64,000 nt of DNA from Streptomyces griseocarneus (GCA_003674045.1 PENC01000014.1:62001-126000); one strand, 5' to 3'. Counted from the first letter of the stretch, positions 1 to 9,357 are shown. Translations and numbers: made by a program. Notes: a model not told the origin generated them from the sequence alone.

Positions 1-320
1 TCGGAGATCTGCTTGGAGTCGGCCTTGGCCTGCAGGATCTTGGCGAGGTCGACGCCCTGGTCGCCGATGTAGTTCGCCTGGATCTTGCTGGAGCCCTTGA
101 CCTTCTGGCCGTCCTTGAGCTCGACCTTGATCTTGTTCTCGTCGCCGGTGGTCAGCTCGGCCGATTTGACCAGGTCCTTGTTGATCGCGTTGACGACCTG
201 GCTGGTGTCCACCGACTTGTAACCGCCGGACGAGCCGACGACCTGCATCAACACGACCACGGCGAGGACGGCCAGCACGATCCACATGACCGGCCCACGG
301 AAGTAGCGCTTCACGTCCAT
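1..320 (-). CDS. ftsH: FtsH membrane AAA+ zinc protease, N-terminal part only
   Basis: Only the first ~106 codons are present; the rest lies beyond the left edge. The ATG at 320 gives MDVKRYFRGPVMWIVLAVLA, a short cytoplasmic start followed by one hydrophobic membrane segment (about residues 11-28). A periplasmic-type domain rich in Lys and Asp follows. This matches the N-terminus of actinobacterial FtsH, the membrane-anchored ATP-dependent protease that degrades misfolded membrane and some soluble proteins. The AAA and HExxH parts are not in view. Identification rests on this N-terminus and on hpt-tilS lying directly upstream on the same strand, the usual actinobacterial order. Confidence 0.88.
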   Translation of the reverse strand, partial: MDVKRYFRGPVMWIVLAVLAVVVLMQVVGSSGGYKSVDTSQVVNAINKDLVKSAELTTGDENKIKVELKDGQKVKGSSKIQANYIGDQGVDLAKILQAKADSKQIS

Positions 321-571
321 CCATACGGGGCGCGAGCGCCCCGTCCCTCCTGCCACAGTGAGGCACGGCTGCCCCTGTCGGGGGTGCCTGTGCGTGCGGT
401 GTTCTGCTCGACCTTGAAGAAAAGATTGAGAAGACTGACCTTCGGACGGTACCCCAGCATTGTCACCCGACGCCGCCGCAGGCGGTCAACCAACCCGCCT
501 TCGCCTGCTCCAACGGCGGAAACCGCGAATCGGTTCCCGCCCGGGAGGCCCGTACCGTCCCGGCCGCTGCC

Positions 572-1135
572 CTAGCCGCCGTAGACGTGCGGGGCGAGCG
601 TGCCCACGAAGGGCAGATTGCGGTACTTCTCCGCGAAGTCGAGACCGTAACCGACCACGAACTCGTTGGGGATGTCGAAGCCGACCCACTTCACGTCGAT
701 GGCGACCTTGGCCGCTTCCGGCTTGCGCAGGAGGGTGACGACGTTCAGGGAGGCGGGCTCGCGGGAGCCCAGGTTCGACAGCAGCCAGGAGAGCGTCAGG
801 CCGGAGTCGATGATGTCCTCGACGATCAGGACGTCCTTGCCCTTGATGTCGGTGTCGAGGTCCTTGAGGATGCGGACGACGCCGGACGACTGGGTGCCCG
901 CCCCGTAGGAGGACACGGCCATCCAGTCCATGGTGACCGGGGTGGACAGGGCGCGCGCCAGGTCCGCCATCACCATCACGGCGCCCTTGAGGACGCCGAC
1001 GATGAGCAGGTCCTTGCCCGCGTACTCCGCGTCGATCTTCGCGGCCAGCTCCGCCAGCTTCGCGTCGATCTCTTCCTTGGTGATGAGCACCGACTTGAGA
1101 TCGGTGCTCATGTCCTTCTCGTCCACCCGCGTCAC
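572..1135 (-). CDS. hpt: Hypoxanthine phosphoribosyltransferase
   Basis: Purine salvage enzyme that converts hypoxanthine or guanine plus PRPP to IMP or GMP in the cytosol. The PRPP-binding motif VLIVEDIIDSGLTL is intact, and the C-terminus has the family's aromatic base-binding region (VKWVGFDIPNEFVVGYGLD). The length, 187 codons from the GTG at 1135, fits the family. An internal ATG at 1111 (MSTDLKSVLI) also matches the N-terminus of relatives, so the start is uncertain by eight codons. It lies downstream of tilS and upstream of ftsH on the same strand. The 250 bp to ftsH leave room for a separate ftsH promoter. Confidence 0.95.
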   Translation of the reverse strand: MTRVDEKDMSTDLKSVLITKEEIDAKLAELAAKIDAEYAGKDLLIVGVLKGAVMVMADLARALSTPVTMDWMAVSSYGAGTQSSGVVRILKDLDTDIKGKDVLIVEDIIDSGLTLSWLLSNLGSREPASLNVVTLLRKPEAAKVAIDVKWVGFDIPNEFVVGYGLDFAEKYRNLPFVGTLAPHVYGG

Positions 1136-1213
1136 TCTCGTTCGTTGAAGGCTCTTCCGGCCTGCCTCATCCGGTGTGAGGAGGCGGGCCGGGCTCGTTC
1201 GCGCTCGTTCGAA

Positions 1214-2236
1214 TCAGCCCTGCCGGAGGACCAGTCTGCCACCCTGCCTGCGGACCGCGACGCGGCCGGGCAGATTGATGGCCCCCTGGCCGCGCCAGCC
1301 GGTGATCAGCCGGTCGACTTCCTCGATGTGCCGGGCGAAGAGCGAACCGGCCGGGGCGCCCGCCGAAATGGCCGCGCGGCGCAGCACGCGGCGGCGGACG
1401 GCGGGGGGCAGGGCGTAGAGCTTCGCGGTCTCCAGGGCGCCGCTGTCGTCCCGTACGGAGGGCTCGACGGCGGCGGCCCAGCCGTCGAGGGCGTCGGCGT
1501 CGTCCCGGGAGAGCTGGGCCGTACGGGCGAGGGCCTCGACGACGCCTTTGCCGAGCGCCTTCTCCAGGACGGGGAGCGCTTCGTGGCGGACCCGGGAGCG
1601 GGTGTAGGCCGGGTCGGTGTTGTGCGGGTCGTCCCAGACGGGGAGCGACTGGACCATGCACGCCTTGCGGGCCGTCTGGCGGTCGAGCCCGAGGAAGGGC
1701 CTGCGGTAGCGGCCTCCGACGCCGGAGGCGACGGCCATGCCGGACAGGGAGCGGATGCCCGAGCCGCGCGCGAGGCCGAGCAGTACCGTCTCCGCCTGGT
1801 CGTCGCGGGTGTGGCCGAGGAGGACGGCCGTGGCTCCGTGCCGTTCGGCGGCGGCGTCGAGCGCCGCGTAGCGGGCGTCACGGGCGGCGGCCTCGGGGCC
1901 GCCGTCGCGGCCGACGTCCACCGCGACGGCCTCGACGGGGTCGAGCCCGAGGGCGGTCAGCCTGTTGGCCACCTCGGCGGCGCGGAGGTCGGAGCCGTGC
2001 TGGAGGCCGTGGTCGACCGTGACCCCGCCGGCGCGGATGCCGAGCTTGGGCGCCTCGAAGGCCAGCGCGGAGGCCAGGGCCATGGAGTCGGCGCCGCCCG
2101 AACAGGCCACCAGGACCAGCGGCTGATTACCGGCGGGAGCGGGGGGAACGGATGAGGGTGTGGTGGGGGTGAGGACGTCGTGGAGTACGCGGCGGACCGC
2201 CAGGCGTATCGCGGCGACCGCGGGATGTGGACCCAT
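1214..2236 (-). CDS. tilS: tRNA(Ile)-lysidine synthetase
   Basis: ATP-dependent enzyme that converts the wobble cytidine of the CAU anticodon of tRNA-Ile to lysidine, which changes its codon recognition from AUG to AUA. The PP-loop signature SGGADS is at residues 46-51, and the following VDHGLQHGS and GHTRDDQAET blocks are typical of the TilS catalytic domain. At 340 residues it is the short actinobacterial form with a reduced C-terminal region. It is co-directional with hpt, 78 bp downstream. It is expected to be essential. Confidence 0.95.
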   Translation of the reverse strand: MGPHPAVAAIRLAVRRVLHDVLTPTTPSSVPPAPAGNQPLVLVACSGGADSMALASALAFEAPKLGIRAGGVTVDHGLQHGSDLRAAEVANRLTALGLDPVEAVAVDVGRDGGPEAAARDARYAALDAAAERHGATAVLLGHTRDDQAETVLLGLARGSGIRSLSGMAVASGVGGRYRRPFLGLDRQTARKACMVQSLPVWDDPHNTDPAYTRSRVRHEALPVLEKALGKGVVEALARTAQLSRDDADALDGWAAAVEPSVRDDSGALETAKLYALPPAVRRRVLRRAAISAGAPAGSLFARHIEEVDRLITGWRGQGAINLPGRVAVRRQGGRLVLRQG

Positions 2237-2423
2237 GTCCGTGTGTCCAATCGTTCCATATGGAGATGGTCGGAGCTGCGCGAGCTTCGAGCTTCAGTCA
2301 CGCTGTGTGCGTCGATGGTGACAGAAGCGAGCCATTACCCGAGCATCGCACGCCCACCCCTGGCTCACGGTCCCTCGGACGGGTGATTACGGAAGCGTTC
2401 TACCCGGAGGTGGAGCTTCCGCT

Positions 2424-3620
2424 TCAGGCCTCCGACTTCCGGTGCACCCGCGCGACCCAGTCCGCCGGTTTGGCGATCTCCGCCTTGGTGGGGAGGGTGT
2501 TCGGGGACGTCCAGATCCTGTTGAACCCGTCCATGCCGACCGTGTCGACGACCGCCCGGACGAACCGCTCACCATCACGGTACTGCCGCAGTTTGGCGTC
2601 CAGACCCAGCAGCTTGCGCAGCGCCGCGTCCAGCCGTCCCGCGCCGCTCGCCCGCCGCTGCTGGAACTTCTCCCGGATCTCCGTCACCGAGGGCACGACC
2701 GCCGGGCCCACGCCGTCCATCACATAGTCCGCGTGGCCCTCCAGCAGCGACATCACCGCCGTCAGCCTGCCGAGGATCTCCCGCTGGGCGGGCGTCTGGA
2801 CCAGGTCGACGATGCTGCGGCCGCCCTCGCCCTCCCCCTCGTCCTGCGGGGGCCTGCCGCCCGCCAGCGACTGCGCCGCCTCCCGCACCCGCTCCAGCAG
2901 CGTCGCCGGGTCGACCTCCGTCTCGCCGAGGAAGGACTGGATCTCCCCCTCGATGTGGTCGCGCAGCCAGGGCACCGCCGTGAACTGCGTACGGTGCGTC
3001 TCCTCGTGGAGGCACACCCACAGCCGGAAGTCGTGCGGATGCACGTCGAGCTCACGCTCGACGTGGACGATGTTCGGCGCCACCAGCAGCAGCCGTCCGC
3101 CCGCCGCCGACCCCGGCAGGTCGCGCGTGGCGGGCGCGAACGTCTCGTACTGCCCGAGCACCCTCGACGCCAGGAACGACAGCAGCATGCCCAGCTCGAC
3201 ACCGGTCACCTTGCCGCCCACCGCGCCGAGCACCGCGCCGCCGGGGACGCCCGCGCGCCGGTCCTGCATCTTCTCCAGCAGCGGCCCGAGCAGGGCGCGG
3301 AACCCGGCGACGTTCGCCTTGATCCACCCCGGCCGGTCCACGATGAGCACCGGGGTGTCGACGGGGGCGGCATGGGCGGCCCCCGTGCCGTCGGGGTGGG
3401 CCCCGGCCCCGCCGCCCGGTCCCTCGGAGGTCCCCCCGGGAGGCGCCATCCGGGTGAACTCCCGGACGTGCTCCTCCGACGTCCTCGCGTGCCGCCGCAG
3501 CTCCGCGACCACTTCGCGGGCCGCGTCCCGCCCGATCTCCGGGCCCGGCCGCACGAGCCGCGTCGCGGTCGCGACCGCGAGCTTCCAGTCGACCATCTCC
3601 GCACCACCGATGCTCGTCAT
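2424..3620 (-). CDS. Zinc-dependent metalloprotease (DUF2342 / coenzyme F420-like type)
   Basis: The zinc-binding helix contains HEETH within VCLHEETHRTQF, the gluzincin HExxH pattern, and a conserved downstream stretch LEGHADYVMDGVG supplies further ligands. It is an actinobacterial family of about 400 residues, annotated zinc-dependent metalloprotease. The physiological substrate is unknown. The ATG at 3620 (MTSIGGAEM) is chosen over an upstream in-frame start at 3644. Residues ~85-110 are a Gly/Ala/Pro-rich linker before the catalytic region. It has no signal peptide or membrane segment, so it is probably cytoplasmic. It lies between tilS and dacB, as in other Streptomyces. Confidence 0.85.
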   Translation of the reverse strand: MTSIGGAEMVDWKLAVATATRLVRPGPEIGRDAAREVVAELRRHARTSEEHVREFTRMAPPGGTSEGPGGGAGAHPDGTGAAHAAPVDTPVLIVDRPGWIKANVAGFRALLGPLLEKMQDRRAGVPGGAVLGAVGGKVTGVELGMLLSFLASRVLGQYETFAPATRDLPGSAAGGRLLLVAPNIVHVERELDVHPHDFRLWVCLHEETHRTQFTAVPWLRDHIEGEIQSFLGETEVDPATLLERVREAAQSLAGGRPPQDEGEGEGGRSIVDLVQTPAQREILGRLTAVMSLLEGHADYVMDGVGPAVVPSVTEIREKFQQRRASGAGRLDAALRKLLGLDAKLRQYRDGERFVRAVVDTVGMDGFNRIWTSPNTLPTKAEIAKPADWVARVHRKSEA

Positions 3621-3772
3621 GCCTTCACCGTACGTGCTGCGCACAGCAACCGGTTAGGGGTTTCGCCACCCCTGGGGCTCCCTTGCCAGGTGGGTGGTGA
3701 AGGTGGCCGGAGAGTATTCCCGGGGGCTCCGCCCCCGGGCCCCCTCGACCCCGCCGGGGCTGAGCCCCGCAA

Positions 3773-3839
3773 GGGGCGCGGGGCTGTGACATTGTGCGGC
3801 TCCGCCGCGTGGGCGCGACCGGCCCCCACCGGCCCGCAG
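3773..3839 (+). repeat. Intergenic repeat, variant 2 of the GCGCGGGG family
   Basis: A 67-bp stretch beginning GGGGCGCGGGGCTGTG, then TGTGCGGCTCCGCCGCGTGG and GCGCGACCGGCCCCCACC. A closely matching copy lies at 49704-49770. It sits in the gap between two minus-strand genes, immediately after a GC-rich hairpin of the GGGGGCTCCGCCCCC type. No coding function is visible. Confidence 0.7.
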
Positions 3840-3884
3840 CCGCGCGCGAAGCGCAAAACGCACCCCAGTAGGCGCACCGCCCGA

Positions 3885-5369
3885 TCAGCGACGGCAGCCG
3901 CAGGACGCCACGGACGTGGCGAGGCGGTCGAGGACGCGCTGCGCCGCGTCCGCGTCACGCGTTCCCGAGGCCATGAACGCGAACGCGAGCAGGCGGCCGT
4001 CCGCGTCCACCGCCGTTCCCGCGAGCGTGTTGACCCCGGTCAGTGTCCCCGTCTTCGCCCGGACCACCCCGCGGCCGGCCGCCCCGTCGTCGTCGCCGTG
4101 GCCGTAGCGGCCGCTCAGCGTGCCGCTGAAGCCGGCGACGGGCAGGCCGGTCAGGACGGGGCGCAGCTCCGGGTGGGCGGGGTCGGCCGCGCGGACGAGG
4201 AGCTTGGCGAGGAGGGCCGCCGGGACCTGGTCCGCCCGGTCGAGGCCGCTGCCGTCCGCGATACGGGCGCCGGTGAGCCCGAGTGCGTCCAGCCGCGCGG
4301 TGACCGCCTTCGCGGCGCCCTCGAAGCTCGCGGGCTGCCCGGAGCCGAGGGCGGTCTGCCGGGCGAGCGCCTCGGCGATGTCGTTGTCGCTGTTGGTCAG
4401 CGCGCGCTCGACGAGCGCGGAGAGCGGTGGCGAGGAGACGGCGGCGAGCCGCTCCGCCGTGCCGCCGCCCTTCCCCTTCCCCTTGTCGGCCAGGGTGCCG
4501 GAGGACGGGTCGCCCTCGACCTTGACGCCCTGCTCGTCCAGCAGCTCCGCGAACTTCTTGGCCGCGTCCGCCGCCGGGTCCGTGCTGCGCGCGGCGGGCC
4601 CGTGGTCGGAGTCGTCGAGGCGGCCCTCGTCGGCCATCAGGGGGGTGACGGGCGCGATGTTGTCGTTCGGCCCGATCGGGTGCGCGGCCGGGCCGGAGTA
4701 GAGCGAGGTGTCGTAGGTGAGCTTGACGTGGTCCGTACCGCGTTCCCTGAGCTTGCGCGCGGTGGCCTCGGCGAGCTCCTGGAGGCTCGCGCTCGCGGGC
4801 TGCCGCGCGGCGTCCGCCTTGCCCGGGTGGGCGGTGAGGGTGGGGTCGCCGCCGCCCACGAGGACGATCCCGTCGTTCCCGGCCATCACCGCGGTCTCGA
4901 TGCGGTGATCGGGCCCGAGCGCGCTGAGCGCGGCCGCGGCGGTGGCCGTCTTGATCGTGGAGGCGGGGGTGTACGCGGTGTCCTGCGCGTAGCCGTACAG
5001 CTGCCTGCCCGTCGCCGCGTCGTACACGGCCGCCGAGCGGTCGTCGCCGAGCGCCGAGTCCTTCAGCAGCGGATCGAGCACGGCGGCGAGGCCGTCCTCG
5101 GTGGGCTGCCGCGCGCCGGCACCGCCGTCCAGCGCGGCGAGCACAGGAGGCGCGGCGGGGGTGGTACCGGCAGGGGCCTGCCGTTCGTCGCCGGGCGCCG
5201 GGCGCGCGGCGGCACGCTCGCGCTCCGCCTTCCGCTGCCCCGCCTCCCAGGGCCCGGAGGCCCCCACGGCGGCCGAGGCGACGGCCAGGCCCGCCATGGC
5301 GGACACCGTGACGAGACGCACGGTGCGCCGTCGTTCCAGAGGGACGCTCCGCCACCACTCACCCACCAT
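3885..5369 (-). CDS. dacB: D-alanyl-D-alanine carboxypeptidase/endopeptidase (PBP4 class)
   Basis: Penicillin-binding protein that trims or cleaves peptidoglycan peptides outside the membrane. An N-terminal hydrophobic segment (about residues 18-38) serves as signal or anchor. The three serine-acyltransferase motifs are visible: STIK (Ser137, Lys140), SDN within TNSDNDIAEALAR, and KTG within VVRAKTGTLTGVN. The length of 494 residues fits DacB/PBP4. The ATG at 5369 is chosen over the upstream extension because it directly precedes the basic and hydrophobic signal-like region. It is divergent from ppa, with about 140 bp between them. Confidence 0.93.
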   Translation of the reverse strand: MVGEWWRSVPLERRRTVRLVTVSAMAGLAVASAAVGASGPWEAGQRKAERERAAARPAPGDERQAPAGTTPAAPPVLAALDGGAGARQPTEDGLAAVLDPLLKDSALGDDRSAAVYDAATGRQLYGYAQDTAYTPASTIKTATAAAALSALGPDHRIETAVMAGNDGIVLVGGGDPTLTAHPGKADAARQPASASLQELAEATARKLRERGTDHVKLTYDTSLYSGPAAHPIGPNDNIAPVTPLMADEGRLDDSDHGPAARSTDPAADAAKKFAELLDEQGVKVEGDPSSGTLADKGKGKGGGTAERLAAVSSPPLSALVERALTNSDNDIAEALARQTALGSGQPASFEGAAKAVTARLDALGLTGARIADGSGLDRADQVPAALLAKLLVRAADPAHPELRPVLTGLPVAGFSGTLSGRYGHGDDDGAAGRGVVRAKTGTLTGVNTLAGTAVDADGRLLAFAFMASGTRDADAAQRVLDRLATSVASCGCRR

Positions 5370-5511
5370 GGACCAGCCCCTTTCGCCAGCACACACCCGC
5401 GTGAGAGACACTTAATCACTGCGCCTTGCCGCGAGCATGGCACCCGCTGTGTCACCCGTCCGGGAGGACGCAGCTTCACCGGACGAAGTGTTGATCTTGG
5501 AGGAACCACCC

Positions 5512-6009
5512 GTGGAGTTCGACGTCACCATCGAGATCCCGAAGGGTTCGCGGAACAAGTACGAGGTGGACCACGAGACCGGTCGCATCCGCCTGGACCG
5601 CCGACTCTTCACCTCGACCAGCTACCCGGCCGACTACGGCTTCGTGGAGAACACCCTGGGTGAGGACGGCGACCCGCTGGACGCGCTCGTCATCCTGGAC
5701 GAGCCGACCTTCCCGGGCTGCCTCATCAAGTGCCGCGCCATCGGCATGTTCCGCATGACGGACGAGGCCGGCGGCGACGACAAGCTGCTCTGCGTCCCGG
5801 CGAACGACCCGCGCGTCGAGCACCTGCGCGACATCCACCACGTGTCGGAGTTCGACCGCCTGGAGATCCAGCACTTCTTCGAGGTCTACAAGGACCTGGA
5901 GCCGGGCAAGTCGGTCGAGGGTGCGGACTGGGTCGGCCGCGGCGAGGCCGAGGCCGAGATCGAGGCCTCCTACAAGCGCCTCGAGGCGGCGGGCGGCGCC
6001 CACCACTGA
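5512..6009 (+). CDS. ppa: Inorganic pyrophosphatase (family I)
   Basis: Soluble Mg-dependent enzyme that hydrolyses pyrophosphate to two phosphates and so drives biosynthetic reactions. The active-site signature DGDPLDALV and the residues of PADYGFVENT are intact. The GTG at 5512 gives the expected N-terminus (V/M)EFDVTIEIPKGSRNKYE. It is preceded by TTGGAGGAACC, a good ribosome-binding site eight bases upstream, which rules out the longer reading from 5437. The 165 residues are normal for the family. Confidence 0.96.
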   Translation: MEFDVTIEIPKGSRNKYEVDHETGRIRLDRRLFTSTSYPADYGFVENTLGEDGDPLDALVILDEPTFPGCLIKCRAIGMFRMTDEAGGDDKLLCVPANDPRVEHLRDIHHVSEFDRLEIQHFFEVYKDLEPGKSVEGADWVGRGEAEAEIEASYKRLEAAGGAHH

Positions 6010-6106
6010 CCTCACCGGTCGGGCTGACGACGACGCGCGGTTCCTGTTTCGCTGTACGCGACGGGGCCGCGCGCTCGTGTTTCCGGGGGCGGGGCGCGCC
6101 CCGTCA

Positions 6107-6128
6107 GGGGCGCGGGGAACTGCGCGAC
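6107..6128 (+). repeat. GCGCGGGGAACTGCGCGAC intergenic repeat
   Basis: Exact copy of the 22-bp core (GGG followed by GCGCGGGGAACTGCGCGAC), in the 235-bp gap between the convergent genes ppa and the ThrE-type exporter. The GC-rich tail that often follows the core is also present. The rest of the gap contains a CCGGGGGC/GCCCCCGG hairpin and no gene. Confidence 0.75.
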
Positions 6129-6244
6129 CGGCCACGACGGCCCCGCAGCCGCAAACGGAGCTCACGAGGCACCCCCATAGGCGCGGGGGCCCGGGGGCAG
6201 AGCCCCCGGTGGGGACGGCGCGCCACGGGGTGCCCCACTCCCGG

Positions 6245-7906
6245 TCAGAACCCTCGCGTCCGCTTCGCCGCGCGCCGCGCCGCCCCCTCCCCCGGCACGC
6301 GCAGGAAGAGCCGCGCCATCTCCGACCCCAGGTTCACCCCGATCGCGATGGCCAGCGCCAGCGCCGCCGCCTTCGTCAGGGCGGAGATCCCGGTGCTGAG
6401 CTCGTTCTTCGCGAAGTTCAGCAGCGCGAAGTACGTCGCACTACCGGGCAGCAGCGGCCCGATCGCCGCCGTCACGTACGGCAGCGCGGACGCGAACCGG
6501 TAGCGGGCCAGAAGCTGGCCGAAGAGACCGACGACGCCCGCGGCGATCGCCGTGGCGGGCACCGGGTCGATCCTCGCCGTGTCGGCGAGGGCCGCGTAGA
6601 TCACCCAGGCGACCCCACCGTTGAGGGTGACCGCCAGCACGGTGTGACGTTCCTGCTGGAGCAGCAGCGCGAACGCGAAGACCAGCAGCATGGACGCGGC
6701 GATCTGGATGAGCGGCCGCTCCTGGCGTTGCAGGGCCGCTTCGGGGTTGAGCGTCCCGCCGCCGATGTGCACACCGCCGTAGAGCACGACGAGCACGCCG
6801 CAGACGATGCCGACGATCAGGTAGCCGACCTCCAGCAGCCGGGCCGCCGCGGTGATGTAGAAGCCGGTCAGGCCGTCCTGGACGCCCGCCACGAGCGCCC
6901 GCCCGGGGATCAGGGCGAACAGGCCACCGGTGATCACGGCCGACGCCTGCACATGCGCGTGACTGGCGCTGAGCGCCACGCCCATCGCGGCGGGCGGCAT
7001 CGCGGCGGCGACGAACTGGTAGAACTCCGGCAGCCCGCGCCCCGAGGCCAGCCACGCCAGCCGGTCGCCCAGCATGGCGCCCACGGCCGCCGCGAGGAAG
7101 ACGATGAGCCCGCCGCCGACGAGGAGGCTCGCCGCGCCCGCGAGCAGCCCGGAGGCAGCGGTCAGCACCCAGCCGGGGTACGGGTGACGGTTGCGGCGCA
7201 TCTCGGCGAGGCGGCGGTACGCCTCCTCCAGGGTCAGCCCGCGCGTGGTGATGTCGTGGACGAGCCGGAAGACGGCGGAGAGCCGGGTGTAGTCGGTGCC
7301 GCGACGGCGCACCGTGCGGTTGGCCGTGATCGGGTCGTCGGTCAGGGACGGCTGGTAGCTGACCGTCAGCAGGGTGAACGTGACGGTGGGCTCGCAGCGC
7401 CCCAGGCCGTACGCGTGCGCGACGCCGAACATCGCCGCTTCCACGTCCTCGGCGCCCTCGCCGCCCGCGAGCAGCAGCTCGCCGATGCGCAGGGTGAGGT
7501 CGAGGACGCGCCCCACGGGCGGACCGGGCTCGTCCGCTTTCTCGGCACGCTCGGGTACGGGCCGCTCCCCCACGGGCATGCGCAGCATGGTGCGCATGCG
7601 GTCCTGCCAGGGCGCTTCCTTGGTCAGGCTGATCCGGGGAGTCCCGTGCGGCGGGGTGATGGCGGGGAAGGACGTGCTCTGGGTGGTGCTGGTGCCCGCG
7701 GGGACGGAGAAAGCGGAACCCTCGTCCGACTCGCTCTCCGGCTCCGCCACACCCTCCGGCAGGGCGAACTCGGAGGTGGGGTGCTCGTCCTCCGGGGGAC
7801 CGGGCAGGGGCACGCCCAAGGGTGGGGTGAACGCGCTGCGTGCCTCGTCGGACTGCGGTTTCCGGTCTTCCACCGGTTGCGTGTTCCGCTGGCGCTCAGC
7901 CACCAC
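6245..7906 (-). CDS. ThrE-type threonine/serine exporter family membrane protein
   Basis: A 553-residue protein with two fused regions. Residues ~130-260 are a soluble domain typical of ThrE/YjjP (RIGELLLAGGEGAEDVEAAM). From ~265 to the end there are about ten hydrophobic segments, corresponding to the YjjP and YjjB halves joined. The first ~110 residues are Pro/Glu/Ser-rich and probably disordered. The family exports small amino acids using the proton gradient; the substrate here is not proven. The start is GTG at 7906, preceded by GAGGAG. It is convergent with ppa. Confidence 0.85.
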   Translation of the reverse strand: MVAERQRNTQPVEDRKPQSDEARSAFTPPLGVPLPGPPEDEHPTSEFALPEGVAEPESESDEGSAFSVPAGTSTTQSTSFPAITPPHGTPRISLTKEAPWQDRMRTMLRMPVGERPVPERAEKADEPGPPVGRVLDLTLRIGELLLAGGEGAEDVEAAMFGVAHAYGLGRCEPTVTFTLLTVSYQPSLTDDPITANRTVRRRGTDYTRLSAVFRLVHDITTRGLTLEEAYRRLAEMRRNRHPYPGWVLTAASGLLAGAASLLVGGGLIVFLAAAVGAMLGDRLAWLASGRGLPEFYQFVAAAMPPAAMGVALSASHAHVQASAVITGGLFALIPGRALVAGVQDGLTGFYITAAARLLEVGYLIVGIVCGVLVVLYGGVHIGGGTLNPEAALQRQERPLIQIAASMLLVFAFALLLQQERHTVLAVTLNGGVAWVIYAALADTARIDPVPATAIAAGVVGLFGQLLARYRFASALPYVTAAIGPLLPGSATYFALLNFAKNELSTGISALTKAAALALAIAIGVNLGSEMARLFLRVPGEGAARRAAKRTRGF

Positions 7907-8117
7907 CGTGCTCCTCGTACACCCCTCGTCTCTTCCAGGGCCTCATCGCCGATTTTTCCCCAGCCACACGGATTCCGATAACCGGGGGTGGGTTCTCGCC
8001 ATCGCCGCCTGCGGCGGGGGCGGCCTCCGGCCGCGTCCTCAAACGCCGGACGGGCTTGGCGGGGGTTGCTGTGGGGACGTTTTCTTTTCTGGGGGCTACG
8101 CCCCCAGACCCCCACTC

Positions 8118-8134
8118 CGCGGGGAACTGCGCGA
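8118..8134 (+). repeat. Partial GCGCGGGGAACTGCGCGAC repeat and neighbouring hairpins
   Basis: A shortened copy (CGCGGGGAACTGCGCGACC) followed by the usual CAGCCCCCATCGGCCCGC tail. The 314-bp gap 7907-8220 also holds a GGGGGCTACGCCCCC hairpin (about 8092-8106) and a CGTCCTCAAACGCCGGACGG segment (about 8034-8053) that resembles another widespread Streptomyces intergenic repeat. No gene is seen in the gap. Confidence 0.6.
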
Positions 8135-8220
8135 CCAGCCCCCATCGGCCCGCGGACGCAAAAGACCCCACCGGGCCTTCAGGGCCCAGCGGGGTCAAGC
8201 CAAGCGCCGCGGCGCGGCGG

Positions 8221-9132
8221 CTAACGGCGCGCGTGCCGTCCGCGCCCCTGCGGGGGCTGCTGCGGCGGCAGCGGGCCGCCGTAACCACCGCCGTTGTAGC
8301 CACCACTCTGGTTGTCGTCGTAACCACCGCCGTAAGGCGCGTCGTGGCCGCCACCGTAAGCAGCGTTGTGGCCACCGCCGTAACCGTTGCCATAACCGCC
8401 ACCGTGACCGCCGCCGGGGGCGCCGTACCCCCCGTCGGGAGCCCCGTACGGCGCGGCGGGCGCCGCAGGCGCGACAGGCGCGGCAGGCGCGGCAGGCGCG
8501 GCAGGCGCCTTCTTCGCCTTGGAGCGGGCCCGGAGGAATTCGATCGCCACCGGGATCACCGAGATCAGCACGATGGCGATCAGGATCATCTCGATGTTCT
8601 TGTTGACGAACTCGATCTTGCCCAGGGCGGAGCCCAGCAGCGTCACACCGGCGCCCCAGAGCACACCGCCGATGATGTTGAAGGTGAGGAAGGAGCGGTA
8701 GTTCATCCGGCTCACGCCCGCGATGATCGGCGTGAAGGTCCGGACGATGGGCACGAAGCGGGCGAGGATCAGGGACTTCGGGCCGTACTTCTCGAAGAAC
8801 TCGTGGCCCTTCTCCACGTTCTCCTGCTTGAAGAAGCGCGAGTCGGGGCGCTTGAAGAGCGAGGGGCCGACCTTGCGGCCGAAGAGATACCCGACCTGGT
8901 CACCGACGATCGCCGCGATGACGACCAGCAGGCACACGAGCCACAGGGGCTGCTTGATCTGGCCCGAGGTGACGAGCAGACCCGTGGTGAAGAGCAGCGC
9001 GTCACCCGGGAGGAAGCAGCCGATCAGAAGGCCGGACTCCGCGAAGACAATGGCCAGTACGCCGACCAGACCGAATTGATCGATCAGGTAGTTCGCGTCG
9101 AGCCACTGCGGGCCGAGCGCGAGGGTGGTCAT
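8221..9132 (-). CDS. DedA family integral membrane protein with Gly/Tyr/Pro-rich tail
   Basis: DedA/SNARE-associated-type membrane protein. Members act in membrane homeostasis, and some are lipid-carrier flippases for undecaprenyl phosphate or phosphatidylethanolamine. The conserved FLPGDALLF and RFVPIVRTFTPIIAGVSRM blocks are intact, with about five hydrophobic segments within residues 15-205. The last ~90 residues are unusual: Ala-Pro repeats followed by Gly/Tyr/Asn-rich repeats (GGYG, GGGH) ending PQGRGRHARR, most likely a flexible cytoplasmic extension. The ATG at 9132 is chosen because the family N-terminus starts shortly before the first hydrophobic segment. Confidence 0.9.
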   Translation of the reverse strand: MTTLALGPQWLDANYLIDQFGLVGVLAIVFAESGLLIGCFLPGDALLFTTGLLVTSGQIKQPLWLVCLLVVIAAIVGDQVGYLFGRKVGPSLFKRPDSRFFKQENVEKGHEFFEKYGPKSLILARFVPIVRTFTPIIAGVSRMNYRSFLTFNIIGGVLWGAGVTLLGSALGKIEFVNKNIEMILIAIVLISVIPVAIEFLRARSKAKKAPAAPAAPAAPVAPAAPAAPYGAPDGGYGAPGGGHGGGYGNGYGGGHNAAYGGGHDAPYGGGYDDNQSGGYNGGGYGGPLPPQQPPQGRGRHARR

Positions 9133-9357
9133 GGGGGTCACGTGGAGGGCTCCTGGGTCGAGGGCGCAGGCTCGTGCGAGGCCCGGCCGCAGGCGGGGAG
9201 GGGTGGTGTGCGGCCCCAAAAGTACAACGCGGCCACACCGTGCTCGGTTCCAGTGTGCCTGTGCGCCCCGCACCCCCCGGTCGGGCTCAACCGCTCCGGT
9301 CCGGTATGCGTCCCGCACCTTGAACCGCAAAACTGCACAACAACGGAGGTGGATGCG

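Noticed and set aside
587..2155. Long plus-strand open frame over hpt and tilS
   Set aside because: It is a mirror of two clear minus-strand genes; third-position GC bias fits the minus strand and the product has no recognisable pattern.
2442..5663. Very long plus-strand open frame (over 1000 codons) across the metalloprotease and dacB genes
   Set aside because: Antisense reading of high-GC genes; Arg/Gly/Val-rich product without domains, while both minus-strand genes have intact catalytic motifs.
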